Shown here: positions 16,020-25,276 of the stretch, piece by piece | Position numbering within the stretch: position 1 is the stretch's first letter | Layout: each line of letters starts with the position of its first letter | Assembly: GCF_019084545.1 (NCBI RefSeq) | Contig: NZ_JAHREP010000012.1 | Span: forward strand, 62,001-126,000 | DNA: 64,000 nt | DNA from: Marinobacterium ramblicola | GTDB taxonomy: Bacteria; Pseudomonadota; Gammaproteobacteria; Pseudomonadales; Balneatricaceae | Direction: 5' to 3' | Made by a program: the position numbers and the translations under genes | Notes under the pieces: generated by a model | Databases searched by the model: none | Told to the model about the DNA's origin: nothing | The model's input: the letters and a program-made list of their open reading frames with translations, nothing else

Positions 16020-16643
16020 ATGAGTATCGATCTGGCTGCCGCCAACGCCGCGCTGGAAGGCAAGACGCCCCAGGAGATCATCAAGTGGGCGCTGGAGCAA
16101 TCGCAGAATCCGCTGGTCACCACCAATTTCCGTCCCTATGAGGCGGTGATCCTGCACATGGTTACGCAGATCAAGCCGGACGTGAAGGTGCTCTGGGTGG
16201 ATTCCGGCTACAACACCTCGGCCACCTACCGCTTTGCGGAGAAGGTGATCAAGGATCTGAACCTGAATATAGTCACCTATATCCCGGAGATGACCGCTGC
16301 GCGCCGCAACGTGCTGATGAAGGGTATCCCGGAGGTGGACGATCCTCTGCACGAGGAGTTTACCCGCCAGGTGAAGCTGGAGCCGTTCCAGCGCGCGCTG
16401 GCCGAGCTGAAGCCGGATCTCTGGTTCAACGCCATCCGCAAGGATCAGACCGAGTTTCGTCAGTCGCTGGATGTGGTCACAGCGAGCAAGGATGGGGTAA
16501 TCAAGGTCGCGCCGCTGTTCCACTGGAGCGAAGCGCAGATGGAGGCCTATCTGAACGAGCATGGTCTGCCCAACGAGACCGATTACTTCGATCCGACCAA
16601 GGCGCTGGAAACCCGCGAGTGCGGCTTGCATACCCAGCTTTGA
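16020..16643 (+). CDS. cysH: Phosphoadenylyl-sulfate reductase, no iron-sulfur cluster
   Basis: 207 residues. The catalytic Cys is in the C-terminal motif ECGLH, six residues from the end. It is the only cysteine, so the Cys-Cys pairs that bind the 4Fe-4S cluster of APS reductases are absent. That points to the thioredoxin- or glutaredoxin-dependent PAPS reductase type. The VLWVDSGYNTSATYRFAEK segment is typical. Use of PAPS requires an APS kinase, and the only kinase-like domain nearby, the CysN tail, appears dead. The ribosome site GGGGGAG is good. It ends the operon; a terminator follows. Confidence 0.92.
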   Translation: MSIDLAAANAALEGKTPQEIIKWALEQSQNPLVTTNFRPYEAVILHMVTQIKPDVKVLWVDSGYNTSATYRFAEKVIKDLNLNIVTYIPEMTAARRNVLMKGIPEVDDPLHEEFTRQVKLEPFQRALAELKPDLWFNAIRKDQTEFRQSLDVVTASKDGVIKVAPLFHWSEAQMEAYLNEHGLPNETDYFDPTKALETRECGLHTQL

Positions 16644-16670
16644 TCGGTATTGTCGTATAGCCCGATATCA

Positions 16671-16699
16671 AGCCGGACGCTACGCCGCCCGGCTTTTTT
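16671..16699 (+). terminator. Rho-independent terminator after cysH
   Basis: AGCCGG (16671-16676) pairs with CCGGCT (16689-16694), with a loop of about 12 bases, followed by six T residues (16694-16699). It separates the cysI-cysH operon from the next gene. Confidence 0.82.
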
Positions 16700-16839
16700 A
16701 CATCTGTGTTTTTGTAATCGTGCCTGACGTTAAGCGCAGACATGAACCGGTTTGAACCTCACGTTGTCGTAACGACTGGGGTAGAATCCGACCAATACAT
16801 GAAAAGATTTTGAACTCTTTGCAGCAGGGAGCGATAGCG

Positions 16840-18966
16840 ATGAAGAAACTGGCGATACCAGCGCTGATACTGGTGCTCGTGATCGGCGTGGGAGCCTGGC
16901 TTTGGCAGTCGGGATTGCTCGGCGGGGGCGGTAAGGGCTATACCGCCTATGTGCCAGCCGATACCGTTCTCTACTTCGGTGGGAAGACCAATCCCGAGGT
17001 GACCAAACGGATGTCGGACTACCCGATAGGGGCGATCGATCCCGAGCAACTGACGGAGTTGTTCGACAGGATGGGGCAGCGTGCGGATGAAAACGCGCCG
17101 GGTATGAAGCTGCTGCAAGCATTCCTGCTCGATTTCAGCGCTCACTCCGCCACCTATGGGGAGCTGTTTGCGCACTATGGCTTTGATCTGGATGCCGAAC
17201 AGGCGATCTACATGCATGGCCTCTATCCGGTCATGCGGATGCCGATTGCCGATAAACCGGCATTTGAGGCGTTCTGGGCGGGGCTGTCCAAAGAGTCGGG
17301 TGTGATGCCCACCGAGGAGGTGCGCGAGGGCGTCAGTCTCAAGCGCTGGCCGCTTGGTCGGATTGGCGGCCAGGGCTCCATCGAGCTGGTTGTGGCGATG
17401 CAGGAGTCGCTGGCGACGATCACCCTGTTCTCATCGATCGATAGCGAGCCGGCTCAACTGGAACGTATCGGGCTGCGCGAGCCGGAGTCCAGCCTGGCCG
17501 ATAGCGGTGAGTTGGCAGCACTGATCAAGGCTCAGGGGTTCAGCAAGGAGTTTGCCGGATTCATCCATATTCAGCGTTTGGCTGAGGGCTTGCTGAGTGC
17601 CAAGCAGAATGGCTTGGCCCGGGATCTCGATGCGCTGGCCGGATCTCTGGGGGAAACCAATCCGATAGGTCGGGAGCTATCGCCGGTTTGCCGTAACGAA
17701 ATTGCTGGTCTGGCCAGCGGGATGCCGCGGATGCTGTTCGGATATCAGGGTGTTGGCGTTGACGGCGACAGTGTCAGTATCGAGGCTCGTTCGCTGCTGG
17801 AGATAAGCTCTGCCGAGGTGGTCGGACCGTTGATGGATCTGCGCGGCCACCTGCCAGGGCATGTCGCTGGGGATCAGATGCTGGGCCTGGCGCTGGCGGC
17901 CAATATGGATACCCTGGTGCCAACGCTGACCAAGCTGTGGCGTGAGGCGGGCAAGCTCAGTTTTAACTGTCCGCAACTGCAACAGGCGCAGCAGCAGATG
18001 ATGGCGACCAGCCCGGCCCCGCTCGGGGTGGTAACGGGCATGGCGCAGGGTATCAAGGGTGTTGCGCTGTCGCTGTACGATGTCCGCTTCTCCGATGCCA
18101 GTGGCATGCCTGAGTCGCTCGATTTTCTGCTCAGTCTCGCGACCGAGAACCCGGAGTTGGTGCTGTCACTGTTCAACACCACGGTGGTACCTCAGTCCGG
18201 CGGTCGGGTGCCCGAGCTGCCGCTCAATGGTGAGTTGACCGATGTCGATCTCGGCTTTCTCTCGCCCGGTCTTAAGGCGACACTGGGGTTGCAGGGGCAG
18301 CATCTGGTGATCTACTCGGGTGAGCAGGGCGCGAAAGCGGCCAAGGCGCTGGCCGGTGAAACGCTGGAGAGTAATGGCTTGATGGCGATGAGCATCGACT
18401 ACACGCGTATTGGTCAGTGGATTTCGGCTATGCCAAACTCCATGTTGAGCCAGGTGGCCGGTGCGACCGATGAGTTTTGCCTGGCGCAGGCTCGTACTCG
18501 CAAGGCGCTGATGACCCAGCCGATGCGGATGACCTATCGCATGGATATGGAGGCGGGCGGACTGTCGGCGCAAACCCATCTGGAGATGCTGCCGGTGAGC
18601 CGTTCGATTCCGGAGGTCGATCAGCTGATTGGCCGTTACGAGTTGCGTGATTTGAACCAGAACTGTGGCCAGCCGCCGATGATCGGGCATGAGGAGATCA
18701 AGGCCGACGGTACCGGCTTCTATACCGAATACGATGCGACCGGTCAGTGTGAAACCCTGCGTTATAGCTACCGATGGACCAAGGTCGGTGATCTCCTCAG
18801 ATTCGATGTGCAGGGCGGTGAATATCGTGATGGTTGTAATCAGGAGTGGGGGGCGATGGATGCGCATGCCGCGCAGTGCGAGATCCTGGCCTCCGACGGC
18901 GGATTTGATTGCATCTACACTGATGATGAAGGCGAAGGGCTGTACCGTTACCAGCGGATGAATTGA
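16840..18966 (+). CDS. Large membrane-anchored protein of unknown function
   Basis: 708 residues; I do not recognise the family with confidence. ATG 16840 follows AGGGAG and gives an N-terminal anchor (MKKLAIPALILVLVIGVGAW), then a Gly-rich stretch and YTAYVPADTVLYFGG. This beginning is like that of DUF3352-type periplasmic proteins. The rest has no membrane segment and should be periplasmic. Several cysteines occur in pairs late in the protein (about 640-690), which suggests disulfides. It lies alone between the cysH terminator and cysG, 73 bases before cysG. A link to sulfur metabolism rests on position only. Confidence 0.75.
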   Translation: MKKLAIPALILVLVIGVGAWLWQSGLLGGGGKGYTAYVPADTVLYFGGKTNPEVTKRMSDYPIGAIDPEQLTELFDRMGQRADENAPGMKLLQAFLLDFSAHSATYGELFAHYGFDLDAEQAIYMHGLYPVMRMPIADKPAFEAFWAGLSKESGVMPTEEVREGVSLKRWPLGRIGGQGSIELVVAMQESLATITLFSSIDSEPAQLERIGLREPESSLADSGELAALIKAQGFSKEFAGFIHIQRLAEGLLSAKQNGLARDLDALAGSLGETNPIGRELSPVCRNEIAGLASGMPRMLFGYQGVGVDGDSVSIEARSLLEISSAEVVGPLMDLRGHLPGHVAGDQMLGLALAANMDTLVPTLTKLWREAGKLSFNCPQLQQAQQQMMATSPAPLGVVTGMAQGIKGVALSLYDVRFSDASGMPESLDFLLSLATENPELVLSLFNTTVVPQSGGRVPELPLNGELTDVDLGFLSPGLKATLGLQGQHLVIYSGEQGAKAAKALAGETLESNGLMAMSIDYTRIGQWISAMPNSMLSQVAGATDEFCLAQARTRKALMTQPMRMTYRMDMEAGGLSAQTHLEMLPVSRSIPEVDQLIGRYELRDLNQNCGQPPMIGHEEIKADGTGFYTEYDATGQCETLRYSYRWTKVGDLLRFDVQGGEYRDGCNQEWGAMDAHAAQCEILASDGGFDCIYTDDEGEGLYRYQRMN

Positions 18967-19040
18967 CAGGAAGCGGGGTGGGAGCCAGAGCCAGGGAGCG
19001 GCTTGAACCATAGCGCAGTTGAAAATCGGGAGTACAACGG

Positions 19041-20447
19041 GTGGATTACCTGCCGCTGTTTTTTGATCTGAAGAATCGCGTCGCGCTGCTGATTGGCGGC
19101 GGTGATGTCGCGTTACGCAAGGCGAGGTTGTTGGTGCGCGCCGGTGCACGGGTCAGGATAGTCTCGCGTGAAGTCGATCCCGAACTCGATGATCTGGTCG
19201 AGTTGCATGGTGGTCAGGTGATCATCGGCGAGTATCATCCGGCGCTGATGGATGAGGTCGCGCTGGTGGTAGCGGCCACCGACGATCAGGCCCTGAACGA
19301 GCGGGTGCATTACGACGCGGTGGCGCGTTCGCTACCGGTCAATGTGGTCGATAACCCGGCGCTGTGCACCTTTGTCTTCCCGGCGATCGTGGACCGCTCA
19401 CCTATCGTGATCGGGGTCAGCTCCGGCGGTCAGTCGCCGGTATTGGCACGGTTGCTGCGGGCCAAGCTGGAGACGCTCATCCCCTCGGGCTACAGCCGTC
19501 TGGGCAAGCTGGTTGGCGGCTTCCGCGATCAGGTGAAAGCACGTTTCGGCAGCGTCAACGAGCGGCGCAAGTTTTGGGAGCAGGTGCTGCAGGGCGAAGT
19601 GGCCGAACGGGTGTTTGCCGGGCGCGACGACGAAGCGGCGCAGTTGTTGGAGCGTGCGCTGGAGAGCGCTGAGACCGGATCCAGTGTTGGCGAGGTATAC
19701 CTGGTTGGTGCCGGTCCCGGTGATCCGGAACTGCTCACGTTCAAGGCGCTGCGGCTGATGCAGCAGGCCGATGTGGTGATCTACGACCGCCTGGTATCGC
19801 CGCAGGTGCTCGATCTCTGTCGTCGCGATGCCGATCTGATCTACGTCGGCAAGGCGCGCGATAACCATAGCCTGCCCCAGCAGGGTATCAACGAGCTGCT
19901 GGTAGAGCATGCCCTCCAGGGGCGCCGCGTGGTCCGGCTGAAAGGGGGGGATCCATTTATCTTCGGCCGCGGTGGCGAAGAGATCGAGGAGCTGCACGCT
20001 GCGGGCATACCCTTTCAGGTGGTGCCGGGGATTACTGCCGCCAGCGCCTGCTCCACCTACGCCGGGATCCCGCTAACGCATCGGGAGTACGCCCAGTCGG
20101 TCAAATTCGTTACCGGCCAGCTGAAGAATCGGACCTCGGATCTGAACTTCGATGAACTGGTGCATCCCAATCAGACGATCGTGTTCTACATGGGGTTGCA
20201 CACCTTGGAGCGGCTCTGTGCTGGTCTGGTCGAGCATGGCAAGCCGGAAGAGACGCCGGTGGCCATCGTGTCCCAGGGGACAACGCCTAATCAGCGGGTG
20301 TTGACCGGTACACTGGCGGATATCGTGGAGCGTCAGCGCGAAGCGCAGCTGCCGGCACCTGCAATCCTTATCGTAGGTGAGGTGGTGAAACTGCAGTCGC
20401 GTTTGGCCTGGTTTGGCGAGGCTGAGGGGGCGCAGGCAGAAGCCTGA
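19041..20447 (+). CDS. cysG: Siroheme synthase, trifunctional
   Basis: 468 residues. The N-terminal half is the dehydrogenase/ferrochelatase (CysGB) with the NAD-binding [17 protein letters not shown]. The C-terminal half, from about 217, is uroporphyrinogen-III methyltransferase with [19 protein letters not shown] and [18 protein letters not shown]. It converts uroporphyrinogen III to siroheme, the cofactor of CysI. The start is GTG 19041, eight bases after GGGAG, giving [13 protein letters not shown] as in the family. Length and domain order match E. coli CysG (457). It converges on nhaD. Confidence 0.96.
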   Translation: MDYLPLFFDLKNRVALLIGGGDVALRKARLLVRAGARVRIVSREVDPELDDLVELHGGQVIIGEYHPALMDEVALVVAATDDQALNERVHYDAVARSLPVNVVDNPALCTFVFPAIVDRSPIVIGVSSGGQSPVLARLLRAKLETLIPSGYSRLGKLVGGFRDQVKARFGSVNERRKFWEQVLQGEVAERVFAGRDDEAAQLLERALESAETGSSVGEVYLVGAGPGDPELLTFKALRLMQQADVVIYDRLVSPQVLDLCRRDADLIYVGKARDNHSLPQQGINELLVEHALQGRRVVRLKGGDPFIFGRGGEEIEELHAAGIPFQVVPGITAASACSTYAGIPLTHREYAQSVKFVTGQLKNRTSDLNFDELVHPNQTIVFYMGLHTLERLCAGLVEHGKPEETPVAIVSQGTTPNQRVLTGTLADIVERQREAQLPAPAILIVGEVVKLQSRLAWFGEAEGAQAEA

Positions 20448-20481
20448 CCCCCAGGGCAAATATTGCGCTTAGTTATCGCGC

Positions 20482-21723
20482 TTAGTGCAGCAGGCTGCCG
20501 ATTACCAGGCTGCCGGTAAAGCCGACCGAATAGGCGATCAGCAGGTAGAAGGAGTAGCGGGCGAAGGAGCCGAAAGTGACCGCCTCCACCTTGCTCATCG
20601 CCACGATGCCCGCAGCGGAACCGATCACCAGCAGTGAACCACCCACGCCTACTGAGTAGGTCAGTGACAGCCATTGGCCATGGCTCATGGCGATATCGGC
20701 TTTGAGCAGCGCGGCGGTCAATGGCACGTTGTCCACCAGTGACGAGAGCAGGCCCATGACGTAGTTGGCGCCGGTGGTGGGCAGCATATCGTAGATACCG
20801 ACCAGGGAATGCAGTACGCCGATCTCCTTGAGCATCCCCACCAGCAGCAGAATTCCGAGGAAGAACAGCAGCGTGTCGTACTCGATGACACGGATATAGT
20901 CGAGCAGGCTTTCACGCTCATCATCCTCGTAACCGAGGCGACCGATCAGGAACATGATCGACAGACCAAACAGGAAGGTCAGTACCGGCGGCACGCCGGC
21001 AATTACGTTAAGGATGATGGTACCGATGATAGTGGACAGAAATATGGCCGCAATTACCTTACCGACCCGGTCATCCCGGCGCTCGGTGGGGATGATCTCC
21101 ACTTCGCCCTTCAGCGGTCGTGCCAGCAGGGCGGCCAGCAGCATCACGCTGATCAGGGCCGGCAGGGAGAGGAACAGCAGGTCCTCGATAGCGACCTTGT
21201 CGGCCATGAAGATCATCAGCGTGGTCACGTCGCCGGTGATCAATGCCACGCCACCGGAGTTGACGGCAAACACCACCATCACGGCGAAACGCAGGGTTTT
21301 GCGAGCCTCCATCCGCAGCGACAGTACCAGTGCAATGGATACCAGTGTCGCGGTAATGTTGTCGGAGAGTGAGGAGAACATGAAGGCGAAGCCGGCCACC
21401 ATGAACATCAACTTGCGTTCGCCCACCTTACGCGGCAGCACCTTGTAGATCAGAGTTTCGATCAGACCCTGGTGGTTGAGGAAGGCGACGAAGGTCATCG
21501 CTGCCATCAGGAACAGCCAGAGGCTGGCGATCTCCAGCAGGTTTTCGTCCAGTTTTTCGAGGATGGTTTCCCGGCTTTGCCCCGCTTCCGGGAACAGGAA
21601 TATCAGCAACCAGGACAGGGTACCGAAGAATAGGGTGGTTTTGGCTTTGTTGACGTGGATGACGTCCTCAAGCACGATCGACAGGAACGCCACTCCCGCG
21701 ATCAGGATTAAAAGGGTATGCAT
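20482..21723 (-). CDS. nhaD: Na+/H+ antiporter, NhaD family
   Basis: A 413-residue membrane protein with about 12 hydrophobic segments. FSSLSDNITATLVSIALVLS, AVNSGGVALITGDVTTLMIF and SSLVDNVPLTAALL are NhaD signatures with conserved acidic and Asn residues for cation binding. It exports Na+ (or Li+) in exchange for protons and fits a marine lifestyle. ATG 21723 follows CGGAG; an 18-codon extension is possible but begins before the ribosome site. The stop overlaps a short direct repeat of GCGCTTAGT (20465, 20478). A strongly folded leader lies upstream. Confidence 0.94.
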   Translation of the reverse strand: MHTLLILIAGVAFLSIVLEDVIHVNKAKTTLFFGTLSWLLIFLFPEAGQSRETILEKLDENLLEIASLWLFLMAAMTFVAFLNHQGLIETLIYKVLPRKVGERKLMFMVAGFAFMFSSLSDNITATLVSIALVLSLRMEARKTLRFAVMVVFAVNSGGVALITGDVTTLMIFMADKVAIEDLLFLSLPALISVMLLAALLARPLKGEVEIIPTERRDDRVGKVIAAIFLSTIIGTIILNVIAGVPPVLTFLFGLSIMFLIGRLGYEDDERESLLDYIRVIEYDTLLFFLGILLLVGMLKEIGVLHSLVGIYDMLPTTGANYVMGLLSSLVDNVPLTAALLKADIAMSHGQWLSLTYSVGVGGSLLVIGSAAGIVAMSKVEAVTFGSFARYSFYLLIAYSVGFTGSLVIGSLLH

Positions 21724-21802
21724 TCGAGATGCTCCGGTAAGTGAGTGCACAGACGTTGTAAACGGCGGGGCGACCATGCGAGGCGGCAGGGCTAAACGTG
21801 GA

Positions 21803-21905
21803 CTGGGTGCTGGCGATCAGACCCAGGAGATCGTTTCCCGAGCGAAGCAGGGGGTCAGTCCGTTGGACTGCGCAGGATTGGCGCCAATTCTACCCGCAGA
21901 CCCCC
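21803..21905 (-). promoter_or_regulatory. Branched structured leader of nhaD, riboswitch candidate
   Basis: In plus-strand coordinates: a 7-bp closing stem GGGGGTC (21850-21856) with GACCCCC (21899-21905). Immediately inside are a 5-bp hairpin, AGTCC-GTT-GGACT (21857-21869), and a second arm with GCG (21870-21872)/CGC (21895-21897) topped by the palindrome ATTGGCGCCAAT (21877-21888). Nearer the gene is CTGGGT (21803-21808) with ACCCAG (21821-21826). It lies 80-182 bases before the nhaD start. Na+ and Li+ riboswitches control cation antiporter genes in other bacteria, but I cannot match a known class by eye. Confidence 0.35.
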
Positions 21906-21984
21906 TTAATCGAAAGTCTAAATACCCTACTTAATTGGTACTGTTTTCAGCGGTGCGTTTCAGAAACCGTCATCGATGATTCTT

Positions 21985-22016
21985 ATGCCGCCGTTTTTGC
22001 ACGTAAAAACCGGCAT
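21985..22016 (-). terminator. Hairpin after trmN6
   Basis: ATGCC (21985-21989) with GGCAT (22012-22016), and GTTTTT (21993-21998) with AAAAAC (22005-22010). It starts 24 bases after the trmN6 stop on the minus strand. There is no following T-tract, so terminator function is uncertain. Confidence 0.4.
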
Positions 22017-22039
22017 CAGGCGAGGATGATAGTGGATGT

Positions 22040-22786
22040 TTAACGCACGTAGTCGTCGGCTTCGCACCTCAGTCGGGTGTAATAGGGGTAAAACAGTCGC
22101 CCAGCCTCTCGGCTGTGTACCGGGTGCTCCGTGTACAGGGTCAAGCTCTCCTCGATTACCCCGCCGGGTGTCTTGGACAGGCCCAGAATCCAGCGGTGTG
22201 GGGTATCTCCCGGCTGGCTGATCAGCTGCAACCTGCGGCGCAGATGCAACCCATGCTGATCGAGGCCCGGCAGCAGTTGTGCGGCGCAGTCGGTCGGCAG
22301 TAGCAGGTAGGCGGATCCCTCTGACAGCAGCAGTCGCTGCAGGGCGTCGAGCAGCGCGGTCAAGGAGAGTGTGTTGTCGTGCCGCGCCTGTCGCAGTCGC
22401 TCACAGTTATTGGGGGTGGACTCACTGAAAAAGGGTGGGTTGCACAGGATGGCATCGTAACCCTCGCTCGGCTCGAAGGTGAGAATGTCGCCCTCGATCA
22501 GCTTAAGTCTGGAGGCGAAGGGGCTGGATTCGAAGTTGGCTTTGGCCTGTGCCGCTGCCTCAGCATCGAGTTCGATGGCATCCACCTGAGCCCTTGGCGC
22601 GCGCTGAGCGGCGAACAGCGCGAGCAGACCGCTGCCGGTGCCGATATCGAGTACGCGTTGGGCTCCTTCGACCGGTACCCAGGCGCCCAGGGTGCAGGTA
22701 TCGGTGGTGACCTTCATCGCCGCGCCCTGTTGCTCGATACGGAACTGCTGGCACTGAAAGTAGGTATTTCGCTGGCGTTTGGTCAT
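22040..22786 (-). CDS. trmN6: tRNA1(Val) (adenine-37-N6)-methyltransferase
   Basis: A 248-residue SAM-dependent methyltransferase. Motif I is VLDIGTGSGLLAL (45-57), the acidic end of strand 2 is AIELD, and the N6-adenine motif is NPPFF (116-120). FRIEQQGAAMKVTTDTCTLG near the start is the YfiC/TrmN6 signature. It methylates A37 of tRNA-Val1. ATG 22786 was chosen because it gives the E. coli-like start; a longer frame runs into the divergent GIY-YIG gene. The two starts are 63 bases apart and must share a compact promoter region. Confidence 0.92.
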   Translation of the reverse strand: MTKRQRNTYFQCQQFRIEQQGAAMKVTTDTCTLGAWVPVEGAQRVLDIGTGSGLLALFAAQRAPRAQVDAIELDAEAAAQAKANFESSPFASRLKLIEGDILTFEPSEGYDAILCNPPFFSESTPNNCERLRQARHDNTLSLTALLDALQRLLLSEGSAYLLLPTDCAAQLLPGLDQHGLHLRRRLQLISQPGDTPHRWILGLSKTPGGVIEESLTLYTEHPVHSREAGRLFYPYYTRLRCEADDYVR

Positions 22787-22849
22787 GGCGCGGATCTGGC
22801 TCTCGATAGAACATGGCGCATCGCCCTGGATACTGGCACACTCGCGACC

Positions 22850-23119
22850 ATGCAGCATTGGTATGTCTATATTGTGCGTTGCGTTGACGGTAGTTTCTAT
22901 ACCGGCGTGACCACCGATCTTCAGCGTAGAGAGCGTGAGCATAACGGCTGTGGCCGGCTCGGTGCGCGCTATACGCGTGCCCGGCGTCCGGTACAGATGG
23001 TGTGGGCGGAGGTGCAGATGGATCGTTCGGCGGCGCTCAGGCGCGAGTATGAGATCAAGCGATTACGCCGGAAGGATAAGCTGAAACTGGTGGAACAGGG
23101 GGGGGTGAAAAGGTGCTAG
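22850..23119 (+). CDS. GIY-YIG nuclease-fold protein (UPF0213/YhbQ type)
   Basis: An 89-residue single-domain protein. WYVYIVRC (4-11) and FYTGVTTDLQRREREHN (16-32) form the GIY-YIG core, with R24 or R26 and the conserved Glu and His that follow. KLKLVEQ is near the end. Small stand-alone members such as E. coli YhbQ have weak or unclear nuclease activity on DNA. The gene is divergent from trmN6. A possible small RNA lies downstream on the same strand. Confidence 0.9.
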   Translation: MQHWYVYIVRCVDGSFYTGVTTDLQRREREHNGCGRLGARYTRARRPVQMVWAEVQMDRSAALRREYEIKRLRRKDKLKLVEQGGVKRC

Positions 23120-23229
23120 TCGGCACGCCTTGAGTCAGGTGGCTAAGCGGGGTCGGCGGGTATGAAAATCTTTCAGGCCGATGTTGGGGTATTTGCCGGG
23201 CAGGAGCGGAGGGCTTGTCTATACTGGCA

Positions 23230-23356
23230 GTGTATCAACACACGACAGGTGTGGTGAGCAGCAGGCATCCATTACCTCCATGCTCTAGCATGGTCCTTAG
23301 CCGGAATAGTTCCGGCAGACAGGGGGTATCCTCGGCGGGGATACCCCCATTTTATT
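23230..23356 (+). ncRNA. Candidate small RNA with four hairpins
   Basis: TATACT at 23220-23225 resembles a -10 element. Four perfect hairpins follow: CACAC/GTGTG (23239-23253), CCATGC-TCTA-GCATGG (23278-23293), CCGGAA-TAG-TTCCGG (23301-23315) and GGGGGTATCC/GGATACCCCC (23322-23348), the last followed by ATTTTATT. No open reading frame fits. A clear -35 element at normal distance is missing (TTGCCG is 21 bases upstream of the -10). This is an inferred transcript. Confidence 0.4.
23322..23356 (+). terminator. Strong terminator between GIY-YIG gene and deaD
   Basis: A ten-base perfect stem, GGGGGTATCC (23322-23331) with GGATACCCCC (23339-23348), and a T-rich tail on the plus strand. On the minus strand the same hairpin lies 20 bases past the deaD stop and may also end that transcript, although its downstream side is not T-rich. 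Confidence 0.8.
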
Positions 23357-23367
23357 GCCGGTCGATC

Positions 23368-25101
23368 TTAAGCGCGTTTCTGGTACTGGCGTTTGCCGCC
23401 ATTACCCTGGCGGCGGGGCGCGCTACCGCGATTCTCGGTCCAGGGGCGGATATCGAGACGCTGTCCACAGATACGGGCGCGCTTCAGGGTTTGCAGCGCA
23501 TCTGACGACAGGCCGCGCGGCAGGTCGACGGTGCTGAACTCATCGCTGATATTGATGCGGCCGATATTGTTGCTTTCCAGGCCGGCCTCGTTGGCGATAG
23601 CGCCGACGATGTTGCCCGGCTTGACCCCGTGCTGGTAGCCAACACCTATCCAGAAGCGCTCCATACCCTCCGCCGGCGGGCCGTTGCGGACCGGCTTGCG
23701 GCTGCTGCTCTGGCTGTTGTCGCGCGGCTCGCGCGGCTCGCGCCGCGGACGCGTGGCGTTCGGGTCGGGCTCGTTCTCGTTGAGCAGGAACGGCTGGTCG
23801 GCGTAGAGCAGAGACAGGGCGGCGGCGCAGACGGCGGCCGGATCCATCGCATCCTCACCTTCGGTCAGAGAAGCGATCAGGGAGCCGAACTGCTCAACTT
23901 TGCTGCCTTCAGCGGCGGCTTTGACGCGCGCCTTCAGGCGCTCGATGCGCAGGGCATTGATCTCTTTCGCCGTCGGCAGTGCCAGTTGCTCCAGAGGCTG
24001 GCGCGTGGTGCGCTCGATCTGGCTCAGCAGGCGCTGCTCGCGCGGTGCCACGAACAGGATCGCATCACCCTCGCGGCCGGCACGGCCGGTGCGGCCGATG
24101 CGGTGGATATAGGATTCGGCATCGTAGGGGATGTCGTAGTTGATAACGTGGCTGATTCGCTCCACGTCCAGACCACGCGCAACCACGTCGGTGGCGATGA
24201 CGATATCCAGCTCGCCGCGCTTGAGCTTCTCCACGATCCGCTCGCGCTGCTGCTGGGCGATATCGCCGTGCAGGGCTGCGGCGGGGAAGCCGGCAGCGGT
24301 CAGCTGCTCGGCCAGCTCTTCGGTGGCGGTTTTGGTGCGCACGAAGATAAGGCTGGCATCATGCTCCTGCAGCTCCAGCAGCCGGGTCAGGGCGGCCATC
24401 TTGCTCATGCCGCGAACGGTCCATACGCGCTGGCGGATGGTGCTGGCGGTGGCGGTCTGGGCGGCGATCTTGATCAGTGCCGGTTCACGCAGGTAGTTAT
24501 CGGCAATATGGCGGATCGCGGTCGGCATGGTCGCCGAGAACAGGGCGATCTGACGCTGCGGCGGCGTGTGCTGCAGGATCCACTCGACATCGTCGATGAA
24601 GCCCATGCGCAGCATCTCGTCCGCTTCGTCCAGCACCAGAGTCTGCAGCTTGTCCAGCTCCAGCGTGCCACGGCGTACGTGGTCCATGATCCGGCCCGGC
24701 GTTCCGATGATGACCTGAACGCCACGGCGCAGCGCGCGCAGCTGGCTGTCATAACCCTGGCCACCGTAGATGGACAAGGTGCGCAGACCGGTCAGGTGAC
24801 GGGCGTACTTTTCGCAGGCCTCGGCGACCTGAAGTGCGAGTTCACGGGTCGGAGCCAGGATCAGCAGTTGTGGGTACTGTTTGCTGGTGTCGATACGCTG
24901 CAGCAGCGGCAGTGCGAACGCGGCGGTTTTACCGGTGCCGGTCTGGGCCTGGCCCAGGATGTCGCGACCTTCCAGCAGGGGCGGAATGGCACCGGCCTGA
25001 ATCGGAGAGGGGGTTTCGTAACCGACCTCGGTCAGAGCCTGAAGAATAGGAGTGGAGAGTCCCAGATCACCAAAAGAGGTGGGAGCTTCGGAGTTTGACA
25101 T
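23368..25101 (-). CDS. deaD: DEAD-box ATP-dependent RNA helicase, DeaD/CsdA type
   Basis: 577 residues. Motifs in order: Q motif (TSFGDL, then TPSPIQ), AQTGTGKT (52-59), PTRELALQ, TPGRIMD, DEAD (158-161), SAT (189-191), ARGLD and HRIGRTGR. After an Arg-rich linker with PRREPREPRD, a DbpA-type RNA-binding domain (ERFWIGVGYQHGVKPGNIVG) and a basic tail ending RRQGNGGKRQYQKRA follow. It helps ribosome assembly and mRNA unwinding in the cold. ATG 25101 gives the family start; its ribosome site is weak, and a 175-base leader separates it from the upstream gene, as for cold-regulated deaD genes. Confidence 0.93.
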   Translation of the reverse strand: MSNSEAPTSFGDLGLSTPILQALTEVGYETPSPIQAGAIPPLLEGRDILGQAQTGTGKTAAFALPLLQRIDTSKQYPQLLILAPTRELALQVAEACEKYARHLTGLRTLSIYGGQGYDSQLRALRRGVQVIIGTPGRIMDHVRRGTLELDKLQTLVLDEADEMLRMGFIDDVEWILQHTPPQRQIALFSATMPTAIRHIADNYLREPALIKIAAQTATASTIRQRVWTVRGMSKMAALTRLLELQEHDASLIFVRTKTATEELAEQLTAAGFPAAALHGDIAQQQRERIVEKLKRGELDIVIATDVVARGLDVERISHVINYDIPYDAESYIHRIGRTGRAGREGDAILFVAPREQRLLSQIERTTRQPLEQLALPTAKEINALRIERLKARVKAAAEGSKVEQFGSLIASLTEGEDAMDPAAVCAAALSLLYADQPFLLNENEPDPNATRPRREPREPRDNSQSSSRKPVRNGPPAEGMERFWIGVGYQHGVKPGNIVGAIANEAGLESNNIGRINISDEFSTVDLPRGLSSDALQTLKRARICGQRLDIRPWTENRGSAPRRQGNGGKRQYQKRA

Positions 25102-25276
25102 GCTTTGATTGTATACCTGAGTCAAGATGAGGCGTTGCTGCAGGAACAATCAGGCAGCGTTGCCAGTAGGAAAGGCGTACATACTACGCATGCCGGTGAC
25201 TAATGTCCATGCCATTCCGGAGGATTGTACAAAAAATGTTCAGTTTGTCGTTGCTGGTCAAGGCGGCGGTAGCGGT

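Noticed and set aside
23215-23505. Small coding gene in the deaD-side gap
   Set aside because: The open frame crosses a strong terminator and the end of deaD and has no ribosome site. The hairpins point to RNA or termination instead.
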